Below, piece by piece: positions 1 through 7,253 of a stretch of 9,014 bases of DNA (positions within the stretch are counted from its first letter, which is position 1; the number at the start of each line of letters is the position of its first letter). The notes beneath the pieces were generated by a model that worked only from the letters and a program-made list of their open reading frames with translations, was not told the origin of the DNA and ran no database searches. The position numbers and the translations under genes were made by a program. The stretch spans positions 1 to 9,014 of the forward strand of contig DHQM01000127.1 of assembly GCA_002408105.1 (NCBI GenBank), in the 5' to 3' direction. The stretch is from Gammaproteobacteria bacterium UBA5338 (GTDB lineage Bacteria; Pseudomonadota; Gammaproteobacteria; Pseudomonadales; UBA5862).

Positions 1-176
1 CCAGGCTGTACGACAGCGGGGCCGTGGTCGAAGAAGACACCGATGCCGCCGGACAGTTTGTGCTGCACCTGCGCGGCTCGGGCCATGACCTCGCGCGATT
101 GTTTCGTAGTGAAGGCCTGGAACTTGATAGACTGAATGGTCGGAGCGATGTGGGCCAGCCCCGCCCCGGCCACTGA
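1..176 (+). CDS. hflX: GTPase HflX, C-terminal end (5' truncated by window)
   Basis: An open frame runs in from the left edge (first whole codon at base 3) and stops with TGA at 174-176, giving 57 residues. It begins RLYDSGAVVEEDTDAAGQ and continues with a short beta-strand-like stretch (FVLHLRG) and an LARLF helix. This pattern of 'LY..gaV..E..D..G...L.lR' matches the small C-terminal domain of HflX, a ribosome-associated GTPase that splits or rescues stalled ribosomes in the cytoplasm. The GTPase domain itself lies outside the window, so the call rests on this tail plus position: hflX directly precedes hflK-hflC in many gammaproteobacteria. The gap to hflK is 52 nt with no clear terminator, consistent with co-transcription. 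The tail's last dozen or so residues (NGRSDVGQPRPGH) are low-complexity and probably not conserved. Confidence 0.8.
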   Translation, partial: RLYDSGAVVEEDTDAAGQFVLHLRGSGHDLARLFRSEGLELDRLNGRSDVGQPRPGH

Positions 177-218
177 ACACCACCCTTGGGCCACCGAGCG
201 GCCCGACAGCAACCCGAT

Positions 219-222
219 GGAG
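219..222 (+). promoter_or_regulatory. Ribosome binding site that sets the hflK start
   Basis: GGAG lies six bases before the ATG at 229. It favours this start over in-frame ATGs at 136, 148 and 217. The ATG at 217 overlaps the GGAG itself. The encoded N-terminus MAWNEPG is also the usual HflK beginning. Confidence 0.65.
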
Positions 223-228
223 AACACG

Positions 229-1398
229 ATGGCCTGGAACGAACCAGGTAACAACAACGGCAACGGGCGCAAAGACCCGTGGAGCGATCAGCGCAACGAC
301 CAGGGACCACCGGATCTGGACGAAGCATTTCGCCGCTTCAAGGACCGCCTGGGCGGGCTGTTTGGCGGCGGTTCCGGAGGCCCCAGCGAAGGCGGGGACT
401 CGGGTTCCGGCGGGCTCGGCGGTGGGCTTTTTGTCGTGCTGCTGGTGGTCGGCCTTGCCCTGTTCGCGTACAACGCCCTCTACACGGTCAACCAGCAAGA
501 GCGCGCCGTGGTGCTGCGGTTCGGTCGCTACATCGACACCGAACAGCCCGGACTGCACTGGAAAATCCCGCTCATCGACCAAGTGTATAAGGTCAACGTG
601 ACCCGGGTCCGAGACACGTCGCACCGGGAACTGATGCTGACCGAGGATGAAAACATCGTGGATGTGGCCATTACGGTCCAGTACCTGATCCGCGACCCGA
701 AAGCCTACGTGATTCAGGTGCGTGACTCGGACCTGGTGCTCAAGAACGCAACCGAGAGCGCGCTGCGCCACGTGGTCGGCACCTCGCAGATGGACCTGGT
801 CATTTCCGAAGGGCGCCAGCAGATCGCCGCGGAAGTGTCCGAACGGCTCCAGGAATACCTCAACGACTACCGCTCGGGGCTGACCGTGGTCAAGGTCAAC
901 ATTGAGGAAGCCAAGCCGCCACAAGAGGTCCAGGCCGCGTTCGACGACGTGATCAAGGCCCGCGAGGACGAAACCCGTTTCCGCAATCAGGCCGAAGCTT
1001 ACGCCAACGGCATCATCCCCGAGGCCCGCGGTTATGCACAGCGACAACTCCAGGAAGCGCGTGCGTACGAGGAGCAGGTTGTGGCCCGCGCCGAGGGTGA
1101 AACCGCACGCTTCGGTGCGCTCCTTGACGAATACGAACTGGCCCCCGAAGTGACCCGAGAGCGGCTCTACATCGATGCCATGCAAGAAGTACTCACCAAC
1201 TCCAGCGCTGTGATGATCGACGCCGAAGGCAACAACATGGTGTACCTGCCCCTTGACCGGCTGCTGTCCGAGCAAGGCGCCTTGCGCACCCCCGAGGGGC
1301 TGCGGCTCGAGCGCAGCCAAGTTCGCGAGCTGGCGGACCAGGTGCTCGAAGACCTCCGCTCCAGACAGTCCAATGGAATTCGCCGGGAGGGCCGCTAG
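229..1398 (+). CDS. hflK: HflK, SPFH-family subunit of the FtsH-associated HflKC complex
   Basis: HflK pairs with HflC to form a large periplasm-facing membrane assembly around the FtsH AAA+ protease and modulates degradation of membrane proteins. The 389-aa product has the expected layout: a cytoplasmic N-terminus MAWNEPG...DPW...GPPDLDEAFRRF (1-37), a glycine/serine-rich linker (about 42-66), one membrane span (about 67-83, LFVVLLVVGLALFAYNAL), then an SPFH/band-7 domain (about 85-265, starting YTVNQQERAVVLRFGRY). A long charged, helix-forming segment follows (about 240-320), then a C-terminal tail. The longer open frame starts at 136, but family N-terminus and the GGAG at 219-222 support 229. 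The first 31 codons of the longer frame overlap the end of hflX in another frame. Stop TAG is two bases before the hflC ATG, indicating tight coupling. Length is slightly below the roughly 400-420 aa of better-known homologues. Confidence 0.95.
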   Translation: MAWNEPGNNNGNGRKDPWSDQRNDQGPPDLDEAFRRFKDRLGGLFGGGSGGPSEGGDSGSGGLGGGLFVVLLVVGLALFAYNALYTVNQQERAVVLRFGRYIDTEQPGLHWKIPLIDQVYKVNVTRVRDTSHRELMLTEDENIVDVAITVQYLIRDPKAYVIQVRDSDLVLKNATESALRHVVGTSQMDLVISEGRQQIAAEVSERLQEYLNDYRSGLTVVKVNIEEAKPPQEVQAAFDDVIKAREDETRFRNQAEAYANGIIPEARGYAQRQLQEARAYEEQVVARAEGETARFGALLDEYELAPEVTRERLYIDAMQEVLTNSSAVMIDAEGNNMVYLPLDRLLSEQGALRTPEGLRLERSQVRELADQVLEDLRSRQSNGIRREGR

Positions 1399-1400
1399 CC

Positions 1401-2282
1401 ATGGGCAACCGCAGTTTGGTCGTTGGCGCACTCATCGCGCTGGGCATCTTCATCGCCTATGAGACGCTCTACACCGTCAAAGAAACCGAAGCCGCCGTGC
1501 TGCTGGAGTTCGGCCGCTTGATCCGGGCCGAAATTCCGCCCGGCCTGCATGTGAAAAAACCGCTCATCAACGAAGTCAAGCGGTTCGATGCGCGGGTGCA
1601 AACCTTTGACGCCCAGCCGCAACGCTACTTCACCATCGAAAAGAAGGCGTTGATCGTCGACTCCTACGTGCTGTACCGAATCTCGGACGTGGAGACCTAC
1701 TACACCGCCACCAACGGCGACGAGTTCCAAACCGCGCGGCTGTTGGCGCAACGGGTCAACACGGGCCTGCGGGACCAGTTCGGCGAACGCACCATGCGCG
1801 AGGTGGTCAGCGGTGAACGGGACCAATTGATGACCGAATTGGTCGAAAAGCTCTCGGACATCACCCGAGATGAACTCGGCGTGCAAATCGTCGACATCCG
1901 CGTCAAGCGCATTGACCTCCCTGAAGACGTGAGCCAATCCGTGTTCGAACGCATGAAGACCGAGCGCGAACGCCTGGCCCGTGAATACCGCTCCAAAGGG
2001 CGCGAGCAAGCCGAAGTGATCCAGGCCAAGGCCGACCGCGAGAAGACCATCATCGAGGCCGATGCCTACCGCGAGGCCGAGCGCATTCGCGGTGACGGCG
2101 ACGCCAAGGCCGCCCGGATCTATGCCCAAGCCTACAACCGCGACCCGGAGTTCTATGGGTTTTACCGCAGCCTGCTCGCGTACCGTGGCAGCTTCACCGA
2201 CCGCTCTGATCTGCTGCTGCTTTCCCCGGACAGCGATTTCTTCCGGTACTTTAAAAACCTTGAGCCCGCGGATTCGCGCTGA
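1401..2282 (+). CDS. hflC: HflC, SPFH-family subunit of the FtsH-associated HflKC complex
   Basis: HflC is the partner of HflK in the HflKC-FtsH membrane protease complex. The 293-aa protein has a very short N-terminus, one membrane anchor (about 5-21, SLVVGALIALGIFIAY), and the band-7/SPFH domain beginning ETLYTVKETEAAVLLEFGRL. The typical HflC core is visible: PGLHVKKPLINEVKRFDAR, a D-S-Y-V-x-Y-R-I strand (87-94), a QIVDIRVKRIDLPEDVSQSV stretch (162-181), and the conserved FERMKTERERLAREYRSKGREQAE helix (182-205). The C-terminal segment DPEFYGFYRSLLAY...LLLSPDSDFFRYFK is characteristic of HflC rather than HflK. A GGGAGG ribosome site at 1385-1390 lies within the end of hflK. Translation is probably coupled, giving balanced amounts of the two subunits. 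The length agrees with the shorter HflC form found outside enterics. Confidence 0.95.
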   Translation: MGNRSLVVGALIALGIFIAYETLYTVKETEAAVLLEFGRLIRAEIPPGLHVKKPLINEVKRFDARVQTFDAQPQRYFTIEKKALIVDSYVLYRISDVETYYTATNGDEFQTARLLAQRVNTGLRDQFGERTMREVVSGERDQLMTELVEKLSDITRDELGVQIVDIRVKRIDLPEDVSQSVFERMKTERERLAREYRSKGREQAEVIQAKADREKTIIEADAYREAERIRGDGDAKAARIYAQAYNRDPEFYGFYRSLLAYRGSFTDRSDLLLLSPDSDFFRYFKNLEPADSR

Positions 2283-2307
2283 TTCGACGCTGCAGATGGC
2301 GTAGAAT
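2279..2307 (+). promoter_or_regulatory. Possible internal sigma70-type promoter before the DUF2065 gene
   Basis: In the 76-nt gap after hflC, TAGAAT (2302-2307, 5/6 match to the -10 consensus) lies 17 bases after CTGATT (2279-2284, 3/6 match to -35). It would drive the DUF2065 gene, hisZ and purA independently of hflKC. The -35 is weak, so this is tentative. Confidence 0.3.
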
Positions 2308-2347
2308 TGCCCGTTGCACACGACATCCCGCAGGGGCTGCGAACCAC

Positions 2348-2353
2348 GGAGGA
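2348..2353 (+). promoter_or_regulatory. Ribosome binding site of the DUF2065 gene
   Basis: GGAGGA five bases before the ATG at 2359 fixes the start of this small gene. It rules out the longer in-frame start at 2314, which would place the Shine-Dalgarno sequence inside the reading frame and add an arginine-rich leader not expected in the family. Confidence 0.7.
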
Positions 2354-2358
2354 TCGGC

Positions 2359-2547
2359 ATGGGGCCTGATCTGGCCGCTGCGCTTTGCCTGGTGCTGGTA
2401 TTGGAGGGCATCCTGCCCTTCGTGGCACCGGCACGGTGGCAGCACGCACTGCGCACCCTGGCGGGCTGGGCGCCGCATAAGGTGCGCCTGGTGGGTCTCG
2501 CCAGCATGATTGCCGGTGCCCTGCTGCTGTCCCTTGTCAAACGCTGA
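2359..2547 (+). CDS. Small two-helix membrane protein of the DUF2065 / YjeT type
   Basis: This 62-aa protein has two hydrophobic segments. The first (about 3-23) contains the family hallmark LVLVLEGILPFVAP, which resembles the ALVLVLEGLGPMLYP stretch of E. coli YjeT. The second (about 42-60, VRLVGLASMIAGALLLSLV) ends with KR. A short basic/aromatic connector (RWQHALRTLAGWAPHKVR) joins them. It is predicted to sit in the inner membrane. The family has no established biochemical role. Its persistent position between hflC and hisZ-purA in gammaproteobacteria suggests a link to the HflKC complex or simply operon inheritance, which is inference only. The start at 2359 was chosen from the GGAGGA site and family length. 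The gene ends 33 nt before hisZ. Confidence 0.85.
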   Translation: MGPDLAAALCLVLVLEGILPFVAPARWQHALRTLAGWAPHKVRLVGLASMIAGALLLSLVKR

Positions 2548-2580
2548 TTGCACCCACACCAGCTACGGAATTCGCCGGCC

Positions 2581-3765
2581 ATGAACACTGCCGATCGCTG
2601 GTTGCTGCCCGATGGCATCGAAGAACTGCTGCCCACAAAGGCCGCGGTCCTCGAACTCCAGCGCCGCCGCCTTCTCGACCTGTACCGGACCTGGGGTTAC
2701 GAGTTCGTGATCCCCCCCATGCTGGAGTACCTGGAGTCTCTTTTGACTGGCTCCGGCCGCGACCTCGACCTCAACACTTTCAAGGTGACCGACCAAACCA
2801 CGGGGCGTCTGATGGGCCTGCGCGCAGACATCACGCCCCAGGTGGCGCGCATTGACGCCCATTCATTGCACCGCAACGGACCCACACGCCTGTGCTACGC
2901 CGGCAGCGTACTGCACACCCGAGCCAACCACAGCTTCGCCAGTCGCAGCCCGATTCAGGTTGGTGCCGAACTCTACGGAAGTTCCGAAACGGCAGCGGAC
3001 CTCGAAGTCATCGCGTTGATGCTCGAAGGTCTAGAAGCGGTTGGTATCCAGTCTTTGAGTCTGGACCTCGGCCATGTGGGCATTTATCGGGCCCTGGCCA
3101 GCGCCGCCGGGATTCAGGCCGAACACCAATCCGACCTGTTTGAATTGATGCAGTCAAAAGCCTTCGGCGAAGTCGACGCGGCCCTCGCAGTGGGCACCGA
3201 CCCTCCCACGACCCAGATGCTGCGGCAACTGCCTCACCTCTATGGCCCTCCAGCGCCCGTGCTGGCCCGTGCCCGCACCGAGTTCAGTGCAGCGCCCGAA
3301 GCGGTGCGCGAGGCGTTGGATCAGATCGAAGCCGTCGCCGCGGAAATCGGCGCACGGTATCCGCGGGTCGAACTTTATTGCGACCTGGCGGAGCTGCGCG
3401 GTTACCACTACCACACCGGCTTGGTGTTCGCGGCCTACACCGCAAACCATGGACAGGAACTGGCCAAGGGTGGGCGCTATGACGAAATCGGGCGGGTATT
3501 CGGCCGAGCACGGCCCGCCACCGGGTTCAGCCTGGACCTCAAGGCACTGACTGCCCTGACGCCATGTGGGGACTCGCCCGGCGGCATCTACGCCCCGAAC
3601 CGGACACATGGTGATGTAGACGGGCAGGCCGAGGTGCGGGCGCTTCGCGCCCAGGGAGAGCGGGTGGTACAGGCCTTGCCAGGCGATGCTGCGACGCCAG
3701 AGTCGCTCGGGTGTGACCGTCAATTGGCCTGGGTAGAGAACCGCTGGCAGGTCGTCCCCCTATGA
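2581..3765 (+). CDS. hisZ: HisZ, regulatory subunit of ATP phosphoribosyltransferase
   Basis: HisZ is a catalytically inactive paralogue of histidyl-tRNA synthetase. It assembles with short-form HisG to make the active, histidine-inhibited first enzyme of histidine biosynthesis (ATP + PRPP). The 394-aa protein shows the class II aminoacyl-tRNA-synthetase-like core: DRWLLPDGIEELLP at 5-18, the Y-x-x-x-I-P-P motif (40-46), ESLLTGSG (52-59), LRADITPQVARIDAH (80-94), RLCYAGSVLHT (103-113), QVGAELYG (126-133) and YHYHTGLVFAAY (275-286). The C-terminal part has GGRYDEIG (297-304) and ATGFSLDL (313-320). The HisS anticodon-binding domain is absent, as expected for HisZ (about 390 aa). The ATG at 2581 matches the family N-terminus; a TTG at 2548, directly after the upstream stop, would add 11 atypical residues. 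The ribosome site is weak (ACGGAA, 2565-2570), so translation may depend partly on upstream coupling. Its presence implies a short HisG elsewhere in the genome. Confidence 0.93.
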   Translation: MNTADRWLLPDGIEELLPTKAAVLELQRRRLLDLYRTWGYEFVIPPMLEYLESLLTGSGRDLDLNTFKVTDQTTGRLMGLRADITPQVARIDAHSLHRNGPTRLCYAGSVLHTRANHSFASRSPIQVGAELYGSSETAADLEVIALMLEGLEAVGIQSLSLDLGHVGIYRALASAAGIQAEHQSDLFELMQSKAFGEVDAALAVGTDPPTTQMLRQLPHLYGPPAPVLARARTEFSAAPEAVREALDQIEAVAAEIGARYPRVELYCDLAELRGYHYHTGLVFAAYTANHGQELAKGGRYDEIGRVFGRARPATGFSLDLKALTALTPCGDSPGGIYAPNRTHGDVDGQAEVRALRAQGERVVQALPGDAATPESLGCDRQLAWVENRWQVVPL

Positions 3766-5085
<1,320 letters not shown>

Positions 5086-5111
5086 GACAGGCGGCCCGCC
5101 ACAAAAAATCA

Positions 5112-5158
5112 AAGCCCAGAACGAAAAACGGCCGCCCGAGGGCGGCCGTTTTGGGCTT
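5112..5158. terminator. Bidirectional rho-independent terminator between purA and the aldehyde dehydrogenase gene
   Basis: A perfect 8-bp GC stem, CGGCCGCC (5129-5136) and GGCGGCCG (5141-5148), closes on a CGAG tetraloop. It has AAAAA before it (5124-5128) and TTTT after it (5149-5152), so either strand reads as stem plus U-run. It lies 39 nt past the purA stop and 20 nt past the aldehyde dehydrogenase stop, serving both converging genes. An outer pair of arms, AAGCCCA (5112-5118) and TGGGCTT (5152-5158), could extend the structure across the T-run. Confidence 0.88.
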
Positions 5159-5172
5159 CGAACGAGCGGCGA

Positions 5173-6603
5173 TCAGCTGGCTTTGGGCAGGTTGACCGCT
5201 TTGACTTCGAGGAAGTCTTCGAGTCCGTACTCGCCGAGCTCGCGTCCGTTGCCAGACTGCTTGTACCCACCAAAGGGCGCCAAGGGGTTGAAGCCGCCCC
5301 CATTGATGCCCACCTGACCGGTGCGCAAGCGGCGCGCAACCTTGACGGCACGCTCCTGATTCTGCGACCAGACCGCACCGGACAGGCCGAAGACGGTGTC
5401 ATTGGCAATCCGCACTGCGTCTTCGTCGTCTTTGTACGTGAGGATGCAGAGCACCGGCCCGAAAATTTCTTCCTGAGCAATGGTCATGTCATTGGTGACA
5501 TCGGCAAAAATGGTGGGCTTCACGAACGCGCCACCTTCAAAGCCTTCTGGGTCTTCAGCGCCACCGATGACCAGGGTCGCCCCTTCTTCAATGCCTTTTC
5601 GAATGTAGTCCTTGACCCCTTTGGCCTGCTGGCGTGATGACATGGGCCCAAGGTGGAAGCCTTCCTGGGCCGGGTCCCCGAGGGTCGCGGCCTCTGCAGT
5701 GGCCTTGGCAATCGCGATGGCTTCGTCCTTACGTGATTCGGGCACCAGCATGCGCGTCAGTGCAACGCAGGTCTGACCACAATTCATCATCACCTGCTGC
5801 ACGCCAGCCGATACCGCAGCCTGCAAGTCGGCATCATCCAGGATGACATTGGCCGATTTGCCGCCCAGCTCCTGGCAAACACGCTTCACTGTTTTCGCAG
5901 CGGTCTGGGCCACGCGCACGCCAGCTTCAGTCGAACCGGTGATCGAGACCATGTCGACATCGGGGTGGCCCGCCAGGGCTTCACCGATGACGGATCCAGG
6001 GCCGCTCACGAGGTTGAATACACCGGCGGGCAAACCAACTTCATCGACAATCTCTGCGAATAGGAACGCATTCAAAGGCGCTTCCTTACTCGGCTTGAGG
6101 ACCATGGTGCAACCTGCCGCAAGCGCGGGGGCCACCTTGCCCACCACCTGATGCAACGGGTAGTTCCAGGGCGTGATGAAGCCACAAACACCGATGGGCT
6201 CCTTGGTCACCAGGGAGTTGCCCATTTCTTCAGTGAATTTGTAGTTCCGCGCAATGTCCACATAGCTCGACATCACAGTGTAGGGCAGGCCGGCCTGAAT
6301 CAATTCGGCCATGCTGATCGGCATGCCCATCTCCTGGGAAATGGTTGACGCCACTTCCTTCATCCGCGCGCCCAGCGCGTCCGCCAGCTTCTTGATCCAA
6401 TCGGCCCGCTCTTCCGGCGAGGTGGCCGACCAGCTGGAGAACGCGGCCTTCGCAGCCGAAACTGCATTGTCGACGTCCTGTTGATCGCCTTGGGGCACTA
6501 CCCCGGCGACGTCGTCATTGAAGGGGTTGATGACTTGGCTTTCACCTTGCCCGTGCGGAGCAACCCATTCGCCGTTGATATACAGTTTGTCGTACTTTTT
6601 CAT
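5173..6603 (-). CDS. NAD(P)-dependent aldehyde dehydrogenase, possibly CddD-like
   Basis: This 476-aa cytoplasmic enzyme oxidises an aldehyde to the carboxylic acid with NAD(P). It is a full-length member of the ALDH superfamily. Key positions are present: TPWNYP (144-149, Asn147 of the oxyanion hole), VLKPS (168-172, Lys170 at the cofactor), TGSTEAG (222-228, Rossmann loop), QELGGKSA (244-251, general base Glu245), GQTC (276-279, catalytic Cys279) and EEIFGP (378-383). The ending [11 protein letters not shown] and the [13 protein letters not shown] context recall the subgroup containing CddD (6-oxohexanoate/oxolaurate-type dehydrogenases), but substrate cannot be assigned from sequence. The ATG at 6603 has an AAAGG ribosome site six bases away (plus-strand 6610-6614). 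The gene converges on purA and shares its terminator. Hand counts on eight 60-base lines give about 55% GC, against about 65-68% in purA and glyA, which hints at a different origin or weaker codon selection. Confidence 0.92.
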   Translation of the reverse strand: MKKYDKLYINGEWVAPHGQGESQVINPFNDDVAGVVPQGDQQDVDNAVSAAKAAFSSWSATSPEERADWIKKLADALGARMKEVASTISQEMGMPISMAELIQAGLPYTVMSSYVDIARNYKFTEEMGNSLVTKEPIGVCGFITPWNYPLHQVVGKVAPALAAGCTMVLKPSKEAPLNAFLFAEIVDEVGLPAGVFNLVSGPGSVIGEALAGHPDVDMVSITGSTEAGVRVAQTAAKTVKRVCQELGGKSANVILDDADLQAAVSAGVQQVMMNCGQTCVALTRMLVPESRKDEAIAIAKATAEAATLGDPAQEGFHLGPMSSRQQAKGVKDYIRKGIEEGATLVIGGAEDPEGFEGGAFVKPTIFADVTNDMTIAQEEIFGPVLCILTYKDDEDAVRIANDTVFGLSGAVWSQNQERAVKVARRLRTGQVGINGGGFNPLAPFGGYKQSGNGRELGEYGLEDFLEVKAVNLPKAS

Positions 6604-6734
6604 GGTCGACCTTTAGATTGGTTGTCAGTGGAGGGGACATGAATCAGTTGAAGGTGCACAGCGACTGCGTTGGCCACTGTTCCTAATCGGTGCCAGTGTG
6701 CCGAAGGTCGATGGTTTGCGCAACATCGGCGCGC
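6604..6734 (-). other. Spacer between the PilZ gene and the aldehyde dehydrogenase gene
   Basis: These 131 bases separate two genes on the minus strand. I see no convincing -35/-10 pair or T-rich terminator. The spacer holds an imperfect inverted repeat (6672-6702), and the 8-bp palindrome GGTCGACC (6604-6611) immediately precedes the aldehyde dehydrogenase start and overlaps its ribosome site. Whether that gene has its own promoter here or is read through from the PilZ gene is undecided. Confidence 0.4.
6672..6702. repeat. Imperfect inverted repeat upstream of the aldehyde dehydrogenase gene
   Basis: GGCCACTG (6672-6679) is matched by CAGTG-T-GCC (6694-6702), complementary over eight bases with one bulged T and a 14-nt loop. 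No T-run follows on either strand, so a terminator is unlikely. It could be an operator or incidental. A further CAGTG copy lies at 6626-6630. Confidence 0.3.
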
Positions 6735-7124
6735 CTATCCCAGTTGCTGCAACTCGCGTGCAATCAACTCTGGGCTGGCCAGTCGGCGCTTCAGGAAGGC
6801 TGCCAGCAATTCAAGGTCGGCCGGATCCAGGTGCGTACAATGGCACCCAAACAGCGGCCCCTCGCGCGACTCCATTTCGACCCGCATGACCCAGCTTGCG
6901 CGGCTGTCTGTGTCTTCGATGCACAGGCGGGCTTCGACACCGGCGCCGCGCCACTGCAAGTCGGGCACGGCGATCAAAGCGCCGCGCAGGGACAGGTCCA
7001 CGACCCCGCCGCGGTAGCTGCCACCGGCGAAATCCAAAGCCACCGGCGCGTGGCAGCGCACCCGGGAAAAGCGCCGCCTGTTGCTGCGGCCATACACCTC
7101 CGCGGTCAGTTGTTTGGAGGCCAC
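6735..7124 (-). CDS. Small single-domain PilZ protein, predicted c-di-GMP receptor
   Basis: This 129-aa protein consists essentially of one PilZ domain. It has the two c-di-GMP-binding motifs in order: RxxxR as RRFSR (17-21) and D-x-S-x-x-G as DLSLRG (43-48). The C-terminal part, with G-x-x-C-x-H-L-D (91-100 region) and a final helix ending PELIARELQQLG, resembles the single-domain PilZ proteins of the Pseudomonas PA4608 (MapZ) type, which bind c-di-GMP and act through partner proteins such as a chemotaxis methyltransferase. The exact partner here is unknown. No ATG lies at a sensible position. The GTG at 7124-7122 has AAGGA six bases upstream (plus-strand 7131-7135) and gives a normal length, whereas the open frame extends to 7340 without an apparent ribosome site and would run under the glyA promoter and coding sequence. 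The gene is divergent from glyA with 129 nt between starts. A His/Cys-rich CHCTH (94-98) is a curiosity without known meaning. Confidence 0.85.
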   Translation of the reverse strand: MASKQLTAEVYGRSNRRRFSRVRCHAPVALDFAGGSYRGGVVDLSLRGALIAVPDLQWRGAGVEARLCIEDTDSRASWVMRVEMESREGPLFGCHCTHLDPADLELLAAFLKRRLASPELIARELQQLG

Positions 7125-7159
7125 AGCGAATCCTTGAGCAAGTCCTGGAGCGGTCGCAT
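7106..7159 (-). other. Possible 17-codon ORF overlapping the PilZ start
   Basis: An ATG at 7159 on the minus strand opens a 17-residue frame, MRPLQDLLKDSLWPPNN, ending in TGA at 7106, so it overlaps the first 19 bases of the PilZ gene in another frame. A GGGAGGA sequence (plus-strand 7171-7177) lies 11 bases upstream, a rather long spacing. It could be a leader peptide coupled to PilZ translation, the displaced N-terminus of PilZ after an indel, or chance. I cannot tell which from one sequence. Confidence 0.2.
7131..7135 (-). promoter_or_regulatory. Ribosome binding site supporting the GTG start of the PilZ gene
   Basis: AAGGA on the minus strand (TCCTT on the plus strand) is six bases before GTG at 7124. 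It is the best-placed Shine-Dalgarno sequence in this frame and decides the start. Confidence 0.6.
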
Positions 7160-7178
7160 GGCGGCCCGAATCCTCCCT

Positions 7179-7207
7179 TCGATGGTCGGTTTTCCTTGAG
7201 GTACAAT
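7179..7207 (+). promoter_or_regulatory. Predicted sigma70-type promoter of glyA
   Basis: TACAAT (7202-7207, 5/6 match to the -10 consensus) lies 17 bases after TCGATG (7179-7184, 3/6 match to -35). The start of transcription would fall near 7214, leaving a leader of about 40 nt before glyA. The -10 is good and the -35 poor, which suggests help from an activator or moderate strength. Confidence 0.5.
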
Positions 7208-7216
7208 AGCGCGCCT

Positions 7217-7230
7217 TTGCAGTCCTGCAA
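7217..7230. repeat. Perfect hyphenated palindrome in the glyA leader, possible operator
   Basis: TTGCAG (7217-7222) and CTGCAA (7225-7230) are perfect inverted copies separated by two bases. They lie just after the expected glyA transcription start and 23 nt before the ATG. The two-base spacer is too short for a good RNA hairpin loop, so a dimeric DNA-binding protein is a better guess than an RNA element. The regulator is unknown. Confidence 0.4.
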
Positions 7231-7253
7231 GCCAACCCCCCATTGAGGTAGAC

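Noticed and set aside
136..228. Longer N-terminus for HflK starting at 136
   Set aside because: The family starts MAWNEPG, a GGAG precedes 229, and the extra 31 residues partly overlap the hflX end in another frame.
2548..2580. TTG start of hisZ directly after the DUF2065 stop
   Set aside because: It would add 11 residues before the usual HisZ N-terminus, and no ribosome site is well placed. The ATG at 2581 is preferred, although its own ribosome site is weak.
1395..2636. A 413-codon open frame on the minus strand opposite hflC
   Set aside because: It is a mirror of hflC caused by GC-rich codon bias. The sense frame has clear SPFH motifs and a ribosome site, while the antisense product has no recognisable domain.
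2581..3765. Reading the gene as histidyl-tRNA synthetase (hisS)
   Set aside because: The anticodon-binding C-terminal domain is missing, and the DRWLLPDG start, ESLLTG segment, and neighbouring purA fit HisZ.
6690..7199. A 169-codon plus-strand frame opposite the PilZ gene
   Set aside because: The minus strand carries both PilZ motifs in order and a sensible start. The plus-strand product shows nothing recognisable.
7125..7253. Glycine riboswitch before glyA
   Set aside because: The expected leader is only about 40 nt and the gap contains no aptamer-like paired architecture. Only the short palindrome is visible.
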